DNA of 6,003 nt from Acidobacteriaceae bacterium. GTDB lineage: Bacteria > Acidobacteriota > Terriglobia > Bryobacterales > Bryobacteraceae. The translations under genes and the position numbers were made by a program. The DNA is taken from assembly GCA_019246575.1 (NCBI GenBank), contig JAFAQG010000667.1, positions 1 through 6,003 on the forward strand. The letters run 5' to 3'. Below the pieces are notes generated by a model. That model made no database searches, was not told the origin of the DNA, and saw only the letters and a program-made list of their open reading frames with translations. How positions within the stretch are numbered: the first letter of the stretch is position 1; every line of letters begins with the position of its first letter. Shown here one piece after another: positions 1 to 5,978 of the stretch.

Positions 1-1044
1 TATAGGTCCTATCAGCTCGATGGCGGCGGCAACCCGATCAATAAGCGCAATGCGTGGCAAGCCCGGAGCGTGTTATACGTCCGCCTGATTCCACCGGGGG
101 CGGCCGACGTCGCGCATTACCTCGTGAAGGTCCCTCGCAACGCCAAGGGCAACATCCATTTCAGTGCGAAACTCAATTACCGCAAGTTCTCCTGGTATTA
201 CACGCAGTGGGCGTACGCCGGGGTTCCGAAGCCCGGCCAGGAGTCGCGGCTTCTCGCGATCGATCGCAACGGCCTTGATTACAGTTTCTCTGTCAAAAAT
301 ATTCCCGCCAATGTCTCGGGACAAATCAAAAATGAGATTCCGTGTATCCCCGTCGAGACCATCGCTGAAGCTCGCGTCTCGGTTCCCGTTTCCGAAAAAT
401 TAATTCGATGGAATGCCACGGCTCAACCGGGCACACGAGAACGCTGGAACGACTGGGGAATCGGTCTGCTGCTGCAAGGCGATCTAAAGGGCGCAGAGTT
501 TGCTTTCAGGAAGGCCGCCGAAGCCGAACCAACTTACGCCGATGCGTATCTGAATGTTGCGCGTGCGCTCATTCAGGAAGGCGAGACCGACGCCGCAAAG
601 CCAGAGATCGAACGCGCGCTAAAGATCGATCCCTCTCTCGGCCGCATGTATTATTTCCGTGCTCTGATTGAAAAAGCAGACGGCAACTACGACGCCGCGC
701 TGAAATCTCTCTCCCGAGTCGCATCTCAATACCCGAGGGATCGCGTCGTCCTCAACCAGATCGCGCGTATTCTCTTTTTGAAGCGCGATTACCGGAATGC
801 GCTCGATTACCTCGGCCGCGTCTGCGATATCGATCCCGAAGACGTGCAAATGCATTACACCGCCATGCTCTGCTATCGCGGGCTGGGCGACACGAAGAAA
901 GCGAATCGAGAACAGATCCTGTTTCGCCGATTCAAAGCCGATGAAGCATCTCAGGCCATCACAGCGCAACGGCGCATGCTCAGCCCGGAAGACAACAATG
1001 AAAGGCAACCGATTCACGACCACGAATCGGTCCCTTTGCCATAA
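1..1044 (+). CDS. TPR-repeat protein, 5'-truncated by the window edge; probably the C-terminal part of a multihaem cytochrome/TPR protein
   Basis: The frame is open from base 1 (first codons read YRSYQLDGGGNPINKR) to a TAA at 1042-1044, giving 347 visible residues. A GTG at 70 is in frame, but the coding pattern continues upstream of it, so the true start lies outside the window. The first ~130 residues look like a beta-rich domain (LYVRLIPPGAADVAHYLVKV, then KLNYRKFSWYYTQWAYAG). From about base 442 to 955 there are five consecutive 34-residue TPR units, with consensus positions visible as in AFRKAAEAEPTYADAY and ALDYLGRVCDIDPED. From memory of the family, this beta-domain-plus-TPR tail follows an N-terminal multihaem c-type cytochrome region in Acidobacteria. 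No CXXCH haem motif occurs in the visible part, so that is inference. TPRs suggest protein-protein contacts, probably outside the inner membrane. The gene lies three bases upstream of a CRTAC1-family gene, which suggests a shared operon and linked function. TPR content is certain; the specific role is unknown. Confidence 0.85.
   Translation, partial: YRSYQLDGGGNPINKRNAWQARSVLYVRLIPPGAADVAHYLVKVPRNAKGNIHFSAKLNYRKFSWYYTQWAYAGVPKPGQESRLLAIDRNGLDYSFSVKNIPANVSGQIKNEIPCIPVETIAEARVSVPVSEKLIRWNATAQPGTRERWNDWGIGLLLQGDLKGAEFAFRKAAEAEPTYADAYLNVARALIQEGETDAAKPEIERALKIDPSLGRMYYFRALIEKADGNYDAALKSLSRVASQYPRDRVVLNQIARILFLKRDYRNALDYLGRVCDIDPEDVQMHYTAMLCYRGLGDTKKANREQILFRRFKADEASQAITAQRRMLSPEDNNERQPIHDHESVPLP
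442..955 (+). repeat. Five tandem TPR units within the partial CDS
   Basis: Five 34-residue helical repeats follow one another with little linker. They begin near RWNDWGIGLLLQGD (445), YLNVARALIQEGETDAA (547), YYFRALIEKADGNYDAA (649), LNQIARILFLKRDYRNA (751) and HYTAMLCYRGLGDTKKA (853). Each has the small-residue/aromatic spacing of a TPR, and units one, two and four end in the usual D/E-P turn (EAEPTY, KIDPSL, DIDPED); unit three ends QYPRD. The repeats are diverged at protein and DNA level, so this is a protein-fold repeat rather than a recent DNA duplication. Boundaries are good to within a few codons. Confidence 0.85.
1008..1031 (+). other. Perfect 8-bp hairpin just before the stop codon of the TPR gene
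   Basis: ACCGATTC at 1008-1015 is the exact reverse complement of GAATCGGT at 1024-1031, with an 8-base loop. It lies in the last codons of the TPR gene and ends 16 bases before the ATG at 1048. No T-run follows, so it is not a classical terminator. It could be an mRNA processing or stabilising element, or could affect initiation of the next gene. Chance or amino-acid constraint is also possible. Confidence 0.4.
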
Positions 1045-1047
1045 GCA

Positions 1048-2724
1048 ATGAAATTCCCTGCAATTTTAGTCACGGCGAGCGTCTGTCTCGTGCCCGCGTT
1101 CTCGCTCGTCCCGTTCATTCCCGTTCGTAACCAGGGCGTTCGCTTCCTCGACTCGACAGCGAAAGCCGGCATTCATTTCGTTCATCACAGCGGCGGTACA
1201 GGCAAAAAATACTTACCTGAGACGCTCGGCGCGGGTTGCGCGTTTGTCGATCTCGACGGCGACGGCTGGGCTGATGCGCTGCTAATCAACGGCAAGGATT
1301 TCGTCTCGCACGGCCAAAAATTTCTTCCGGCGCTCTACCGCAATAACCACGACGGGACCTTCACCGACATGACGCGGGGCAGCGGACTCGATATTGAAAT
1401 GTACGGCATGGGAGTTGCGGTCGCGGACTACGATAACGACGGTCTTCCCGACATCTACATCAGCGCGCTCGATGGCGATCACTTGTTTCACAACGAAGGC
1501 CATGGCCGTTTCCGCGATGTTACCGCCCAAAGCGGCATTCGCAATGCCAGCTTCGGCACGAGCGCAGCCTGGTTCGATTACGATCGCGATGGCAAAGCCG
1601 ACTTGTTTGTCGCCAACTACGTTGTCTGGAGCAAGGAAAAAGACCTCTGGTGCTCGCTCGATGGCGCAACTAAGTCTTTCTGCACTCCCGAATCTTACAA
1701 AGGAACATCGTCGAAACTGTTTCACAATCTAGGCGGCGGCAAATTCGAAGACGTGGCCGAAAAAGCTGGTCTCGCGGACAAAACGAGTAAGTCGCTCGGA
1801 GTTACGATTTTCGATTACAACGGAGACGGCTGGCCCGATATTTTCGTCTCCAACGATACTCAGCCGAGTAAGTTATATCGAAACAACGGCAACGGCACGT
1901 TCACCGAAGAAGGCATGCAAGCCGGAGTCGCGTTCGGCGAAGACGGCGTGGCCCGCGGCGCAATGGGAACCGATGCCGCCGATTACGATCATTCCGGCAG
2001 GCCGCATCTTTTGGTCGGCAATTTTTCGAACCAGATGCTCGCGCTCTATCACAACGAAGGCAAAGGATTCTTTGTCGATGAAGCACCATCCTCAACCATC
2101 GGCCGCGCCAGCCTGCTTAGCCTCACCTTCGGTGCATTCTTTTTCGATTACGATCTGGACGGCTGGGACGACATTTTCGCCGCGAACGGTCACATCGAAC
2201 CCGATATCAACCGCATCCAGCCGAAAGTAACGTATCGCGAACCGCCGCTCCTGTTCCACAATCTGGGCAAGGGTCGATTCGAAAATGTCAGCGACGACGT
2301 TGGGCCCGATTTTCGCCATCCCATCGTCGCGCGGGGAGCCGCTTTTGCCGATTACGATCACGATGGCGACCTTGACATCCTCATCAGCACCAATGACGGC
2401 GCTACCGTTCTATACACAAACGAGGGCGGTAACCGCAATAACTGGATCGCTGTCCGTTTGAACGGCACGAAATCGAATCGCAGCGGGCTCGACGCCGTTA
2501 TTCGCGTTGATAGTGCGCTCGGGAAACAGTGGAAAACAATTCACGGCGGATCCAGCTATTGCTCGCAAAGCGAACTCGCCGCCACCTTCGGCCTGGCACA
2601 GGATAAAACGATCGCGATCCTGACTGTCGAGTGGCCCAGCGGAAGGCGCCAGCGCTTCACAAACCTGCCGGTGAACTGTTTTCTCACCATCGACGAATCC
2701 CGCGGGGTTGTCAAAACACAGTGA
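1048..2724 (+). CDS. CRTAC1 family protein: exported FG-GAP/VCBS beta-propeller with C-terminal ASPIC/UnbV domain
   Basis: The product has 558 residues and is complete. It opens with a signal-peptide-like segment (MKFPAILVTASVCLVPAFS), so it is probably exported. Seven FG-GAP/VCBS Ca-binding loops can be seen: FVDLDGDG (66-73), VADYDNDG (125-132), WFDYDRDG (175-182), IFDYNGDG (254-261), AADYDHSG (310-317, degenerate), FFDYDLDG (365-372) and FADYDHDG (433-440). Seven fits an integrin-alpha-like seven-bladed propeller. Residues ~462-550 match the ASPIC/UnbV domain (NNWIAVRLNGTKSNRSG, then IHGGSSYCSQSELAATFGL and VEWPSGRRQRF). Cys202 and Cys212 lie in an insert (WCSLDGATKSFC) and could form a disulphide. 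There is no Shine-Dalgarno before the ATG, which lies three bases after the upstream TAA, so translational coupling to the TPR gene is likely. The molecular function of bacterial CRTAC1 proteins is not established; a binding or adhesive role, with calcium, is inference. The family assignment is very secure. Confidence 0.95.
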   Translation: MKFPAILVTASVCLVPAFSLVPFIPVRNQGVRFLDSTAKAGIHFVHHSGGTGKKYLPETLGAGCAFVDLDGDGWADALLINGKDFVSHGQKFLPALYRNNHDGTFTDMTRGSGLDIEMYGMGVAVADYDNDGLPDIYISALDGDHLFHNEGHGRFRDVTAQSGIRNASFGTSAAWFDYDRDGKADLFVANYVVWSKEKDLWCSLDGATKSFCTPESYKGTSSKLFHNLGGGKFEDVAEKAGLADKTSKSLGVTIFDYNGDGWPDIFVSNDTQPSKLYRNNGNGTFTEEGMQAGVAFGEDGVARGAMGTDAADYDHSGRPHLLVGNFSNQMLALYHNEGKGFFVDEAPSSTIGRASLLSLTFGAFFFDYDLDGWDDIFAANGHIEPDINRIQPKVTYREPPLLFHNLGKGRFENVSDDVGPDFRHPIVARGAAFADYDHDGDLDILISTNDGATVLYTNEGGNRNNWIAVRLNGTKSNRSGLDAVIRVDSALGKQWKTIHGGSSYCSQSELAATFGLAQDKTIAILTVEWPSGRRQRFTNLPVNCFLTIDESRGVVKTQ

Positions 2725-2733
2725 GGCGCATCC

Positions 2734-2757
2734 GAGTGTGGCAAATCTGCCACACTC
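2734..2757 (+). terminator. Perfect 10-bp stem-loop after the CRTAC1 gene, probable transcript end
   Basis: GAGTGTGGCA (2734-2743) pairs exactly with TGCCACACTC (2748-2757) around a four-base loop, AATC. It begins nine bases after the CRTAC1 stop and lies wholly in non-coding DNA before lpxC. The position and strength fit a terminator or a 3'-end stabilising hairpin for the TPR/CRTAC1 unit. No T-tract follows (next bases AGTTGCGC), so a standard intrinsic terminator is not proven. The symmetry would also allow a dimeric repressor operator upstream of lpxC. Confidence 0.55.
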
Positions 2758-2813
2758 AGTTGCGCGTAAGCCACGTGTACTCAACAAATTACGCACGCTC
2801 CAGTCGCACTTGC

Positions 2814-2822
2814 TGGTATGCT
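2814..2822 (+). promoter_or_regulatory. Candidate extended -10 element upstream of lpxC
   Basis: TGGTATGCT reads as a TGn extension followed by TATGCT, which keeps T1, A2, T3 and T6 of a TATAAT box. No good -35 hexamer is present at normal spacing. If used, transcription would start near 2829 and leave only about six bases of leader before the lpxC ATG. lpxC also lacks a strong Shine-Dalgarno, which fits a very short leader. This is weak, pattern-only evidence. Confidence 0.25.
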
Positions 2823-2834
2823 GAGACTTCGCGC

Positions 2835-3722
2835 ATGTACTCGGAAACCACAATTCAGCGACCCGTCGAAGTGAACGGCGTCGGGCTCCACCACGGTGCT
2901 CCAGTGCATGTCCGCATCACACCTGCTCCTCCGGGTACGGGCATCGTTTTCATTCGCACCGATCTCGAAAACACGCGCATTCCCGCCAGCTGGGAATATG
3001 TGGAACGCGTCAGCTATGCGACGAGCCTGATGCACCCGCGCGGCATCTTCATCTCGACGACCGAACACCTGTTGAGTGTTGTCTACAGCATGCGGATCGA
3101 CAACCTCTTCGTCGAGCTCGACAATCTCGAGCTCCCGATTCTCGACGGAAGCGGCCTGCCTTTCGTCGATCTGCTGCGCCGCGCGGGCCTGCGGCAGTAC
3201 CGGAAGCCCCGGCGCTACCTTCGGATCGTGCAGCCCGTAACCGTCGAGTCGAACGGAAAGCGTGTCGCCATCTTGCCTTCCGATCAGTTCCAGCTTCGCT
3301 GCCACACGTTTTTCAATCACCCGCTTGTTGGTGACCAGCATTTAGAAATGGACGTTACGCCCGAGGCGTATGCAGACGAAATCGCCCCTGCACGTACCTT
3401 CGGCTTCGAATACGAGCTCGATCAGATGCGAGACATGGGACTCATCCGCGGCGCAAATCTGGAGAACGCGATTTGCTTTACGCGAGACGGGATCGCGAAT
3501 CCCGCTGGTCTCCGTTTTGCCGACGAATGCTGCCGGCACAAGGCGCTCGACTTGATCGGAGATTTAGCTCTCATTGGAAAACCATTGCTTGGACTCGTCG
3601 TTGCGGAGAAGGCCGGACATGCGATGCATGTCGCTCTCGTGAACAAGATCATGGCCGATTCATCTCTGTTTGAAGTCGTCACACTCGATCGCCGCACAAT
3701 GCGCGCCGCAGGCGCTGCGTAA
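2835..3722 (+). CDS. lpxC: UDP-3-O-acyl-N-acetylglucosamine deacetylase (LpxC)
   Basis: This cytosolic zinc enzyme removes the acetyl group from UDP-3-O-acyl-GlcNAc, the committed step of lipid A synthesis. With the ATG at 2835 the product has 295 residues, the usual LpxC length. The N terminus (MYSETTIQRPVEVNGVGLHH) aligns with typical LpxC starts; the frame stays open upstream to about 2631, but that part overlaps the CRTAC1 gene and is not LpxC-like. Key residues are intact: Glu77 and His78 in TTEHLL, the HKALDLIGD motif with His235, Asp239 and Asp243, and His262 in AGHAMH. By homology His78, His235 and Asp239 bind zinc, while Glu77 and His262 act in catalysis. PILDGSG.PF and ARTFGF are further family signatures. 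Only a weak GAGA (2823-2826) resembles a ribosome binding site. The gene is not in an lpxA/lpxD/fabZ cluster here; a phospholipid-synthesis gene follows after 30 bp, possibly co-transcribed. Confidence 0.97.
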   Translation: MYSETTIQRPVEVNGVGLHHGAPVHVRITPAPPGTGIVFIRTDLENTRIPASWEYVERVSYATSLMHPRGIFISTTEHLLSVVYSMRIDNLFVELDNLELPILDGSGLPFVDLLRRAGLRQYRKPRRYLRIVQPVTVESNGKRVAILPSDQFQLRCHTFFNHPLVGDQHLEMDVTPEAYADEIAPARTFGFEYELDQMRDMGLIRGANLENAICFTRDGIANPAGLRFADECCRHKALDLIGDLALIGKPLLGLVVAEKAGHAMHVALVNKIMADSSLFEVVTLDRRTMRAAGAA

Positions 3723-3752
3723 TACTGAAGTCGCGGCGGTCATAATTCCGGT

Positions 3753-4325
3753 TTGCGACTTATCCCCCACGCACTCACGTTTTTTCGGCTGCTTGCCGCC
3801 CCCAGCCTCGCCTGGTTAGTCGTACACCTCCGCTATCCAGAAGCGATGATGCTTGTGGCCGTTGCCGGGATCACGGACTGGCTTGACGGTTACACCGCTC
3901 GACGGCTTGGCGTGACGGGCAAGCTCGGTGTGATCCTTGACCCTTTGGCGGACAAAATAATGCTTGTCACCTTATTCTTTGCACTGGCGTACGCGGCAGT
4001 GATTCCAGCGTGGGTTGTGGTGCTGGTCATGGCGCGGGACGTGGTAATTGTCAGCGGTGCGCTCCTGCTCAGGATGTTCAGAAACGTTCGCACATTCCTG
4101 CCCTCAATACTCGGAAAAATTAGCACGTTCTTTCAAATTGTGTTTGTCGTTATGGCGCTCCTCGATGCCGCTGTCCACCTGGCCTTTGTACGGTGGCTGC
4201 GATTTCTCGCGCTACTGCTGACCGCTTTCTTCACCACCCTGAGCTGGCTCGACTACGTGAATCGCGGGACCCGCATGGCCAAGGGCGGGTTTCAGTTCAC
4301 GGCGGCAGCTTCGCCGCGCGAGTGA
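3753..4325 (+). CDS. CDP-alcohol phosphatidyltransferase family protein (PgsA / CMP-forming cardiolipin synthase type)
   Basis: This is an integral membrane enzyme of 190 residues that transfers a phosphatidyl group from a CDP-linked lipid to an alcohol. The whole family signature DGx2ARx8Gx3Dx3D is present: Asp45-Gly46, Ala49-Arg50, Gly59, Asp63 and Asp67 (DGYTARRLGVTGKLGVILD, then PLAD). Hydrophobic segments fit several membrane helices, at about 9-26, 30-43, 70-105, 125-140 and 145-165. The start is TTG at 3753: a TGA in the same frame at 3726 blocks extension, no ATG or GTG lies between, and RLIPHALTFFRLLAAP matches the N-terminal helix of the family. No Shine-Dalgarno is evident. The substrate is uncertain: glycerol-3-phosphate (PgsA) or phosphatidylglycerol (cardiolipin synthase) are both possible, since the shared motif does not separate them. 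The 30-bp gap after lpxC suggests co-transcription of two envelope lipid genes. Confidence 0.93.
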   Translation: MRLIPHALTFFRLLAAPSLAWLVVHLRYPEAMMLVAVAGITDWLDGYTARRLGVTGKLGVILDPLADKIMLVTLFFALAYAAVIPAWVVVLVMARDVVIVSGALLLRMFRNVRTFLPSILGKISTFFQIVFVVMALLDAAVHLAFVRWLRFLALLLTAFFTTLSWLDYVNRGTRMAKGGFQFTAAASPRE

Positions 4326-4414
4326 AGCCCGGCTCTCGTCGCAGGTTCCGAAGCGTCTTGCCATTCCGGGTGCGAATTATACGTTCGAGATCGCACTACT
4401 TAGACGACCCATAT

Positions 4415-4420
4415 AGGTGA
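4415..4420 (+). promoter_or_regulatory. Ribosome binding site of the BON-domain gene
   Basis: AGGTGA lies three bases before the ATG at 4424 and matches the Shine-Dalgarno core at five of six positions. It is the clearest ribosome binding site in the window and supports the ATG at 4424. The competing GTG at 4417 overlaps it in another frame and encodes no recognisable protein. Confidence 0.65.
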
Positions 4421-4423
4421 ATT

Positions 4424-4798
4424 ATGCGACGTCTCTCTACAGTTCTCTTGCTATTGCCGCTTCTGATTGCCGTTGGCTCGTTGAGCGCGGGCGCGACGAC
4501 TACAACGCGGAAGACTACCGCGATTCAACGTGGCGCGACCGTGAGCGATGCCCAGATCGACGCAACCATCCGCGCCAAGCTGGCCAAGTCGAAGATCGGG
4601 AAGGATGGCTTCAAGTTCCACGTTCAGCGCGGCGTCGTTACCTGGGAAGGCACGACGAACGTGATACAGCACAAAGGATCGGCCACGCGAATGGCCCGGG
4701 CTGCGGGTGCGGTGCAAGTCATCAACAACATACAAATCAGCAGCGCTGCAAAAGAGAAGGCCGCCGCTAACCTGAAGAGAGCCCAAGTTATTCAGTAG
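4424..4798 (+). CDS. Exported BON-domain protein
   Basis: The product is a small, complete protein of 124 residues. Residues 1-24 form a signal peptide: a positive MRR, a hydrophobic stretch LLLLPLLIAVGSL and a likely signal peptidase I site after SAGA. Residues ~41-106 match a single BON domain, with the amphipathic opening SDAQIDATIRAKLAKS, the V.R.GVVTWEG strand pair and the closing AAGAVQVINNIQIS, equivalent to the family's A..v.GV..V.N.l.v. BON domains occur in OsmY and related periplasmic or surface proteins and are thought to bind membranes or other envelope components. The tail (107-124) is Ala/Lys-rich and probably helical. The gene has its own ribosome binding site and a 98-bp upstream gap, so it may be transcribed independently; I found no convincing promoter there. 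An 8-bp hairpin spans its stop codon. The partner or ligand is not predictable. Confidence 0.9.
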   Translation: MRRLSTVLLLLPLLIAVGSLSAGATTTTRKTTAIQRGATVSDAQIDATIRAKLAKSKIGKDGFKFHVQRGVVTWEGTTNVIQHKGSATRMARAAGAVQVINNIQISSAAKEKAAANLKRAQVIQ

Positions 4799-4810
4799 CA
4801 TTCTTGGGCT
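4780..4810 (+). other. Perfect 8-bp stem-loop spanning the stop codon of the BON gene
   Basis: AGCCCAAG (4780-4787) pairs exactly with CTTGGGCT (4803-4810). The 15-base loop holds the TAG stop at 4796-4798. No T-run follows. It may be a transcript-end or stabilising structure for the BON mRNA, though a ribosome at the stop codon would melt it. Its right arm lies just ahead of the candidate promoter of the next gene. Confidence 0.4.
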
Positions 4811-4826
4811 GACGCTTGTCTGGCCA

Positions 4827-4835
4827 TGTTAGAGT
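4827..4835 (+). promoter_or_regulatory. Candidate extended -10 promoter of the parvulin gene
   Basis: TGTTAGAGT reads as TGn followed by TAGAGT (T1, A2, A4 and T6 of TATAAT conserved). CTGACG at 4809-4814 could serve as a -35, with a short 15-base spacer. Transcription would start near 4842 and give a leader of about 17 bases before the ATG at 4859. The only purine-rich stretch (GTGAAGG, 4834-4840) lies too far from the ATG to be a normal ribosome binding site, which is consistent with it being promoter DNA. Pattern evidence only. Confidence 0.3.
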
Positions 4836-4858
4836 GAAGGTTTACAAACATCACTAAA

Positions 4859-5947
4859 ATGAAGAGCAGTATCTTATTAGTATTTGCCGGCTGCGCCTCG
4901 TTGGCATGGTCGCAAGCAGCAAAGACCACACCCGCCGCTCAGAGCAAGCCCGCAACGCAAACTGCTCCGGCGCCTCAGAGTCCCGCACCGGCAACATCGC
5001 CGGCCGCGTCATCACAACCGAGAGGTCCGGAGGGCGTAGCCGCGGCCGAGCCGAACAAAATTGTCGCAGTTATCAATGGAAAGCAGATCTCGGCCAGAGA
5101 AGCTGCCGAGTTGTTGAAGCTCATTCCTGAGAACCAGCGGCGATCCAGCGCTAATTTGGAAGCGCTGCTGCAGCAGGTTTATATGCTGTCCGATCTTTCT
5201 CAGCAGGCAACAGCACAAAAGTTGGATGAGCAGCAGCCCTGGAAAGATCAACTGAAGGTCGCTCGTATGCAGATTCTCGGGAATGCGTATATGAGCAAGT
5301 TGGCTGCTTCGAACACTCAGCCCGCTCCCGACGCTCAGCAGTATTACAACACGCATCAGGACCAGTTCGATATTGCGAATGTCAGCGGAATCATGGTCGC
5401 TTTCGCTCCGCCGGGCACGCCGGCTACTGCCGGAGGCGTCAAGCGCACGGAGCAGGAGGCGCGTAATAAGGCCGATGATCTGGAGAAAAAGATTAAGGGC
5501 GGAGCAGACGTTGCGACCCTTGCTCGCACGGAATCGGACAACCCGCAATCAGCGGCCAACGGCGGCAAGTTGGGGCCGTTGAACCCCGCCATGCCGAACC
5601 TCCCGTCCGATGTAAAGGATGTCGTATTCAATAAGCTGCAGCCGGGGCAAGTTTCGGAGCCAATTCGCCTGCAGAATGCATTTTATATTTTGAAGCTCGA
5701 CAGTCGCACGAAGGAGCCGTTCGAGCAGGCCCGGCCCCAGATTGAGCAGACTCTGGCGGCCGAAAAGAGTCAGGCGCTGATGAAGCAGGAAACCGATAAG
5801 TATAAAATCCAAGTTCAGGATCCCGCGTTCTTTGGCACCGGTGCGGCAAAACCGCCATCCCTTGCGAGATCGCCCGCAGCTCCTGCAGCCTCTTCCAGTG
5901 CAGCCAAGAGCAGTTCAGCTCCGGTTAAACCACCAGCTCAGCACTGA
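4859..5947 (+). CDS. Exported SurA/PrsA-like peptidyl-prolyl isomerase (parvulin) family protein with Ala/Pro-rich tails
   Basis: The product has 362 residues and is complete. Residues 1-20 are a signal peptide (MKSSILLVFAGCASLAWSQA) with a likely cleavage around SQA. Cys12 in FAGC resembles a lipobox, but the hydrophobic stretch before it is short, so a lipoprotein is the less likely alternative. Residues ~21-62 are an Ala/Pro/Gln/Ser-rich linker. Residues ~65-150 look like a SurA N-terminal chaperone region (IVAVINGKQISAREAAELL followed by helices). Residues ~172-281 form one parvulin domain: SGIMVAF, the helix ARNKADDLEKKIKGGADVATLA, GGKLG at 235-239, then LQPGQVSEPIRLQNAFYILK. A helix and a low-complexity tail (~330-362) follow. 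The family helps fold proteins in the periplasm, including outer-membrane proteins in SurA. Both histidines usual in the parvulin active site seem replaced (Gly177 and Tyr276), so it may be chiefly a chaperone. No close Shine-Dalgarno precedes the ATG. Confidence 0.88.
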   Translation: MKSSILLVFAGCASLAWSQAAKTTPAAQSKPATQTAPAPQSPAPATSPAASSQPRGPEGVAAAEPNKIVAVINGKQISAREAAELLKLIPENQRRSSANLEALLQQVYMLSDLSQQATAQKLDEQQPWKDQLKVARMQILGNAYMSKLAASNTQPAPDAQQYYNTHQDQFDIANVSGIMVAFAPPGTPATAGGVKRTEQEARNKADDLEKKIKGGADVATLARTESDNPQSAANGGKLGPLNPAMPNLPSDVKDVVFNKLQPGQVSEPIRLQNAFYILKLDSRTKEPFEQARPQIEQTLAAEKSQALMKQETDKYKIQVQDPAFFGTGAAKPPSLARSPAAPAASSSAAKSSSAPVKPPAQH

Positions 5948-5978
5948 GCGTTCGAAATTAGTCACCCAGCTCCTATCG

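Noticed and set aside
70..1044. GTG at 70 as the real start of the TPR gene
   Set aside because: The same frame is open and protein-like back to base 1, without a ribosome binding site before the GTG, so the gene begins outside the window.
1282..1725. 147-codon open frame on the minus strand within the CRTAC1 gene
   Set aside because: It is a shadow of the strongly biased GAT/GAC-rich repeat coding on the plus strand and shows no recognisable domain.
2631..2834. Upstream extension of the lpxC reading frame
   Set aside because: It overlaps the end of the CRTAC1 gene in another frame, spans the intergenic hairpin and has no LpxC-like residues. The ATG at 2835 gives the normal length and N terminus.
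3111..3134. 12-bp palindrome GTCGAGCTCGAC and an overlapping 8-bp stem inside lpxC
   Set aside because: It arises from two nearby Glu-Leu codon pairs (GAGCTC) in the conserved VELDNLELPILDG segment, so protein constraint and codon choice explain it.
3741..3746. CATAAT as a -10 box seven bases before the TTG start of the phosphatidyltransferase gene
   Set aside because: There is no -35 at suitable spacing, and it would need leaderless translation from TTG. Co-transcription with lpxC is simpler.
4302..4317. GCGGC/GCCGC 5-bp hairpin near the end of the phosphatidyltransferase gene
   Set aside because: It is short, inside coding sequence, without a T-run, and easily expected in GC-rich DNA.
4376..4381. 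Perfect TATAAT on the minus strand upstream of the BON gene
   Set aside because: The minus strand has no credible -35 at normal spacing and no recognisable gene downstream; a six-base match is expected by chance.
5012..5548. 178-codon open frame on the minus strand within the parvulin gene
   Set aside because: It is antisense to a well-supported gene and shows no domain, signal peptide or ribosome binding site that I can recognise.
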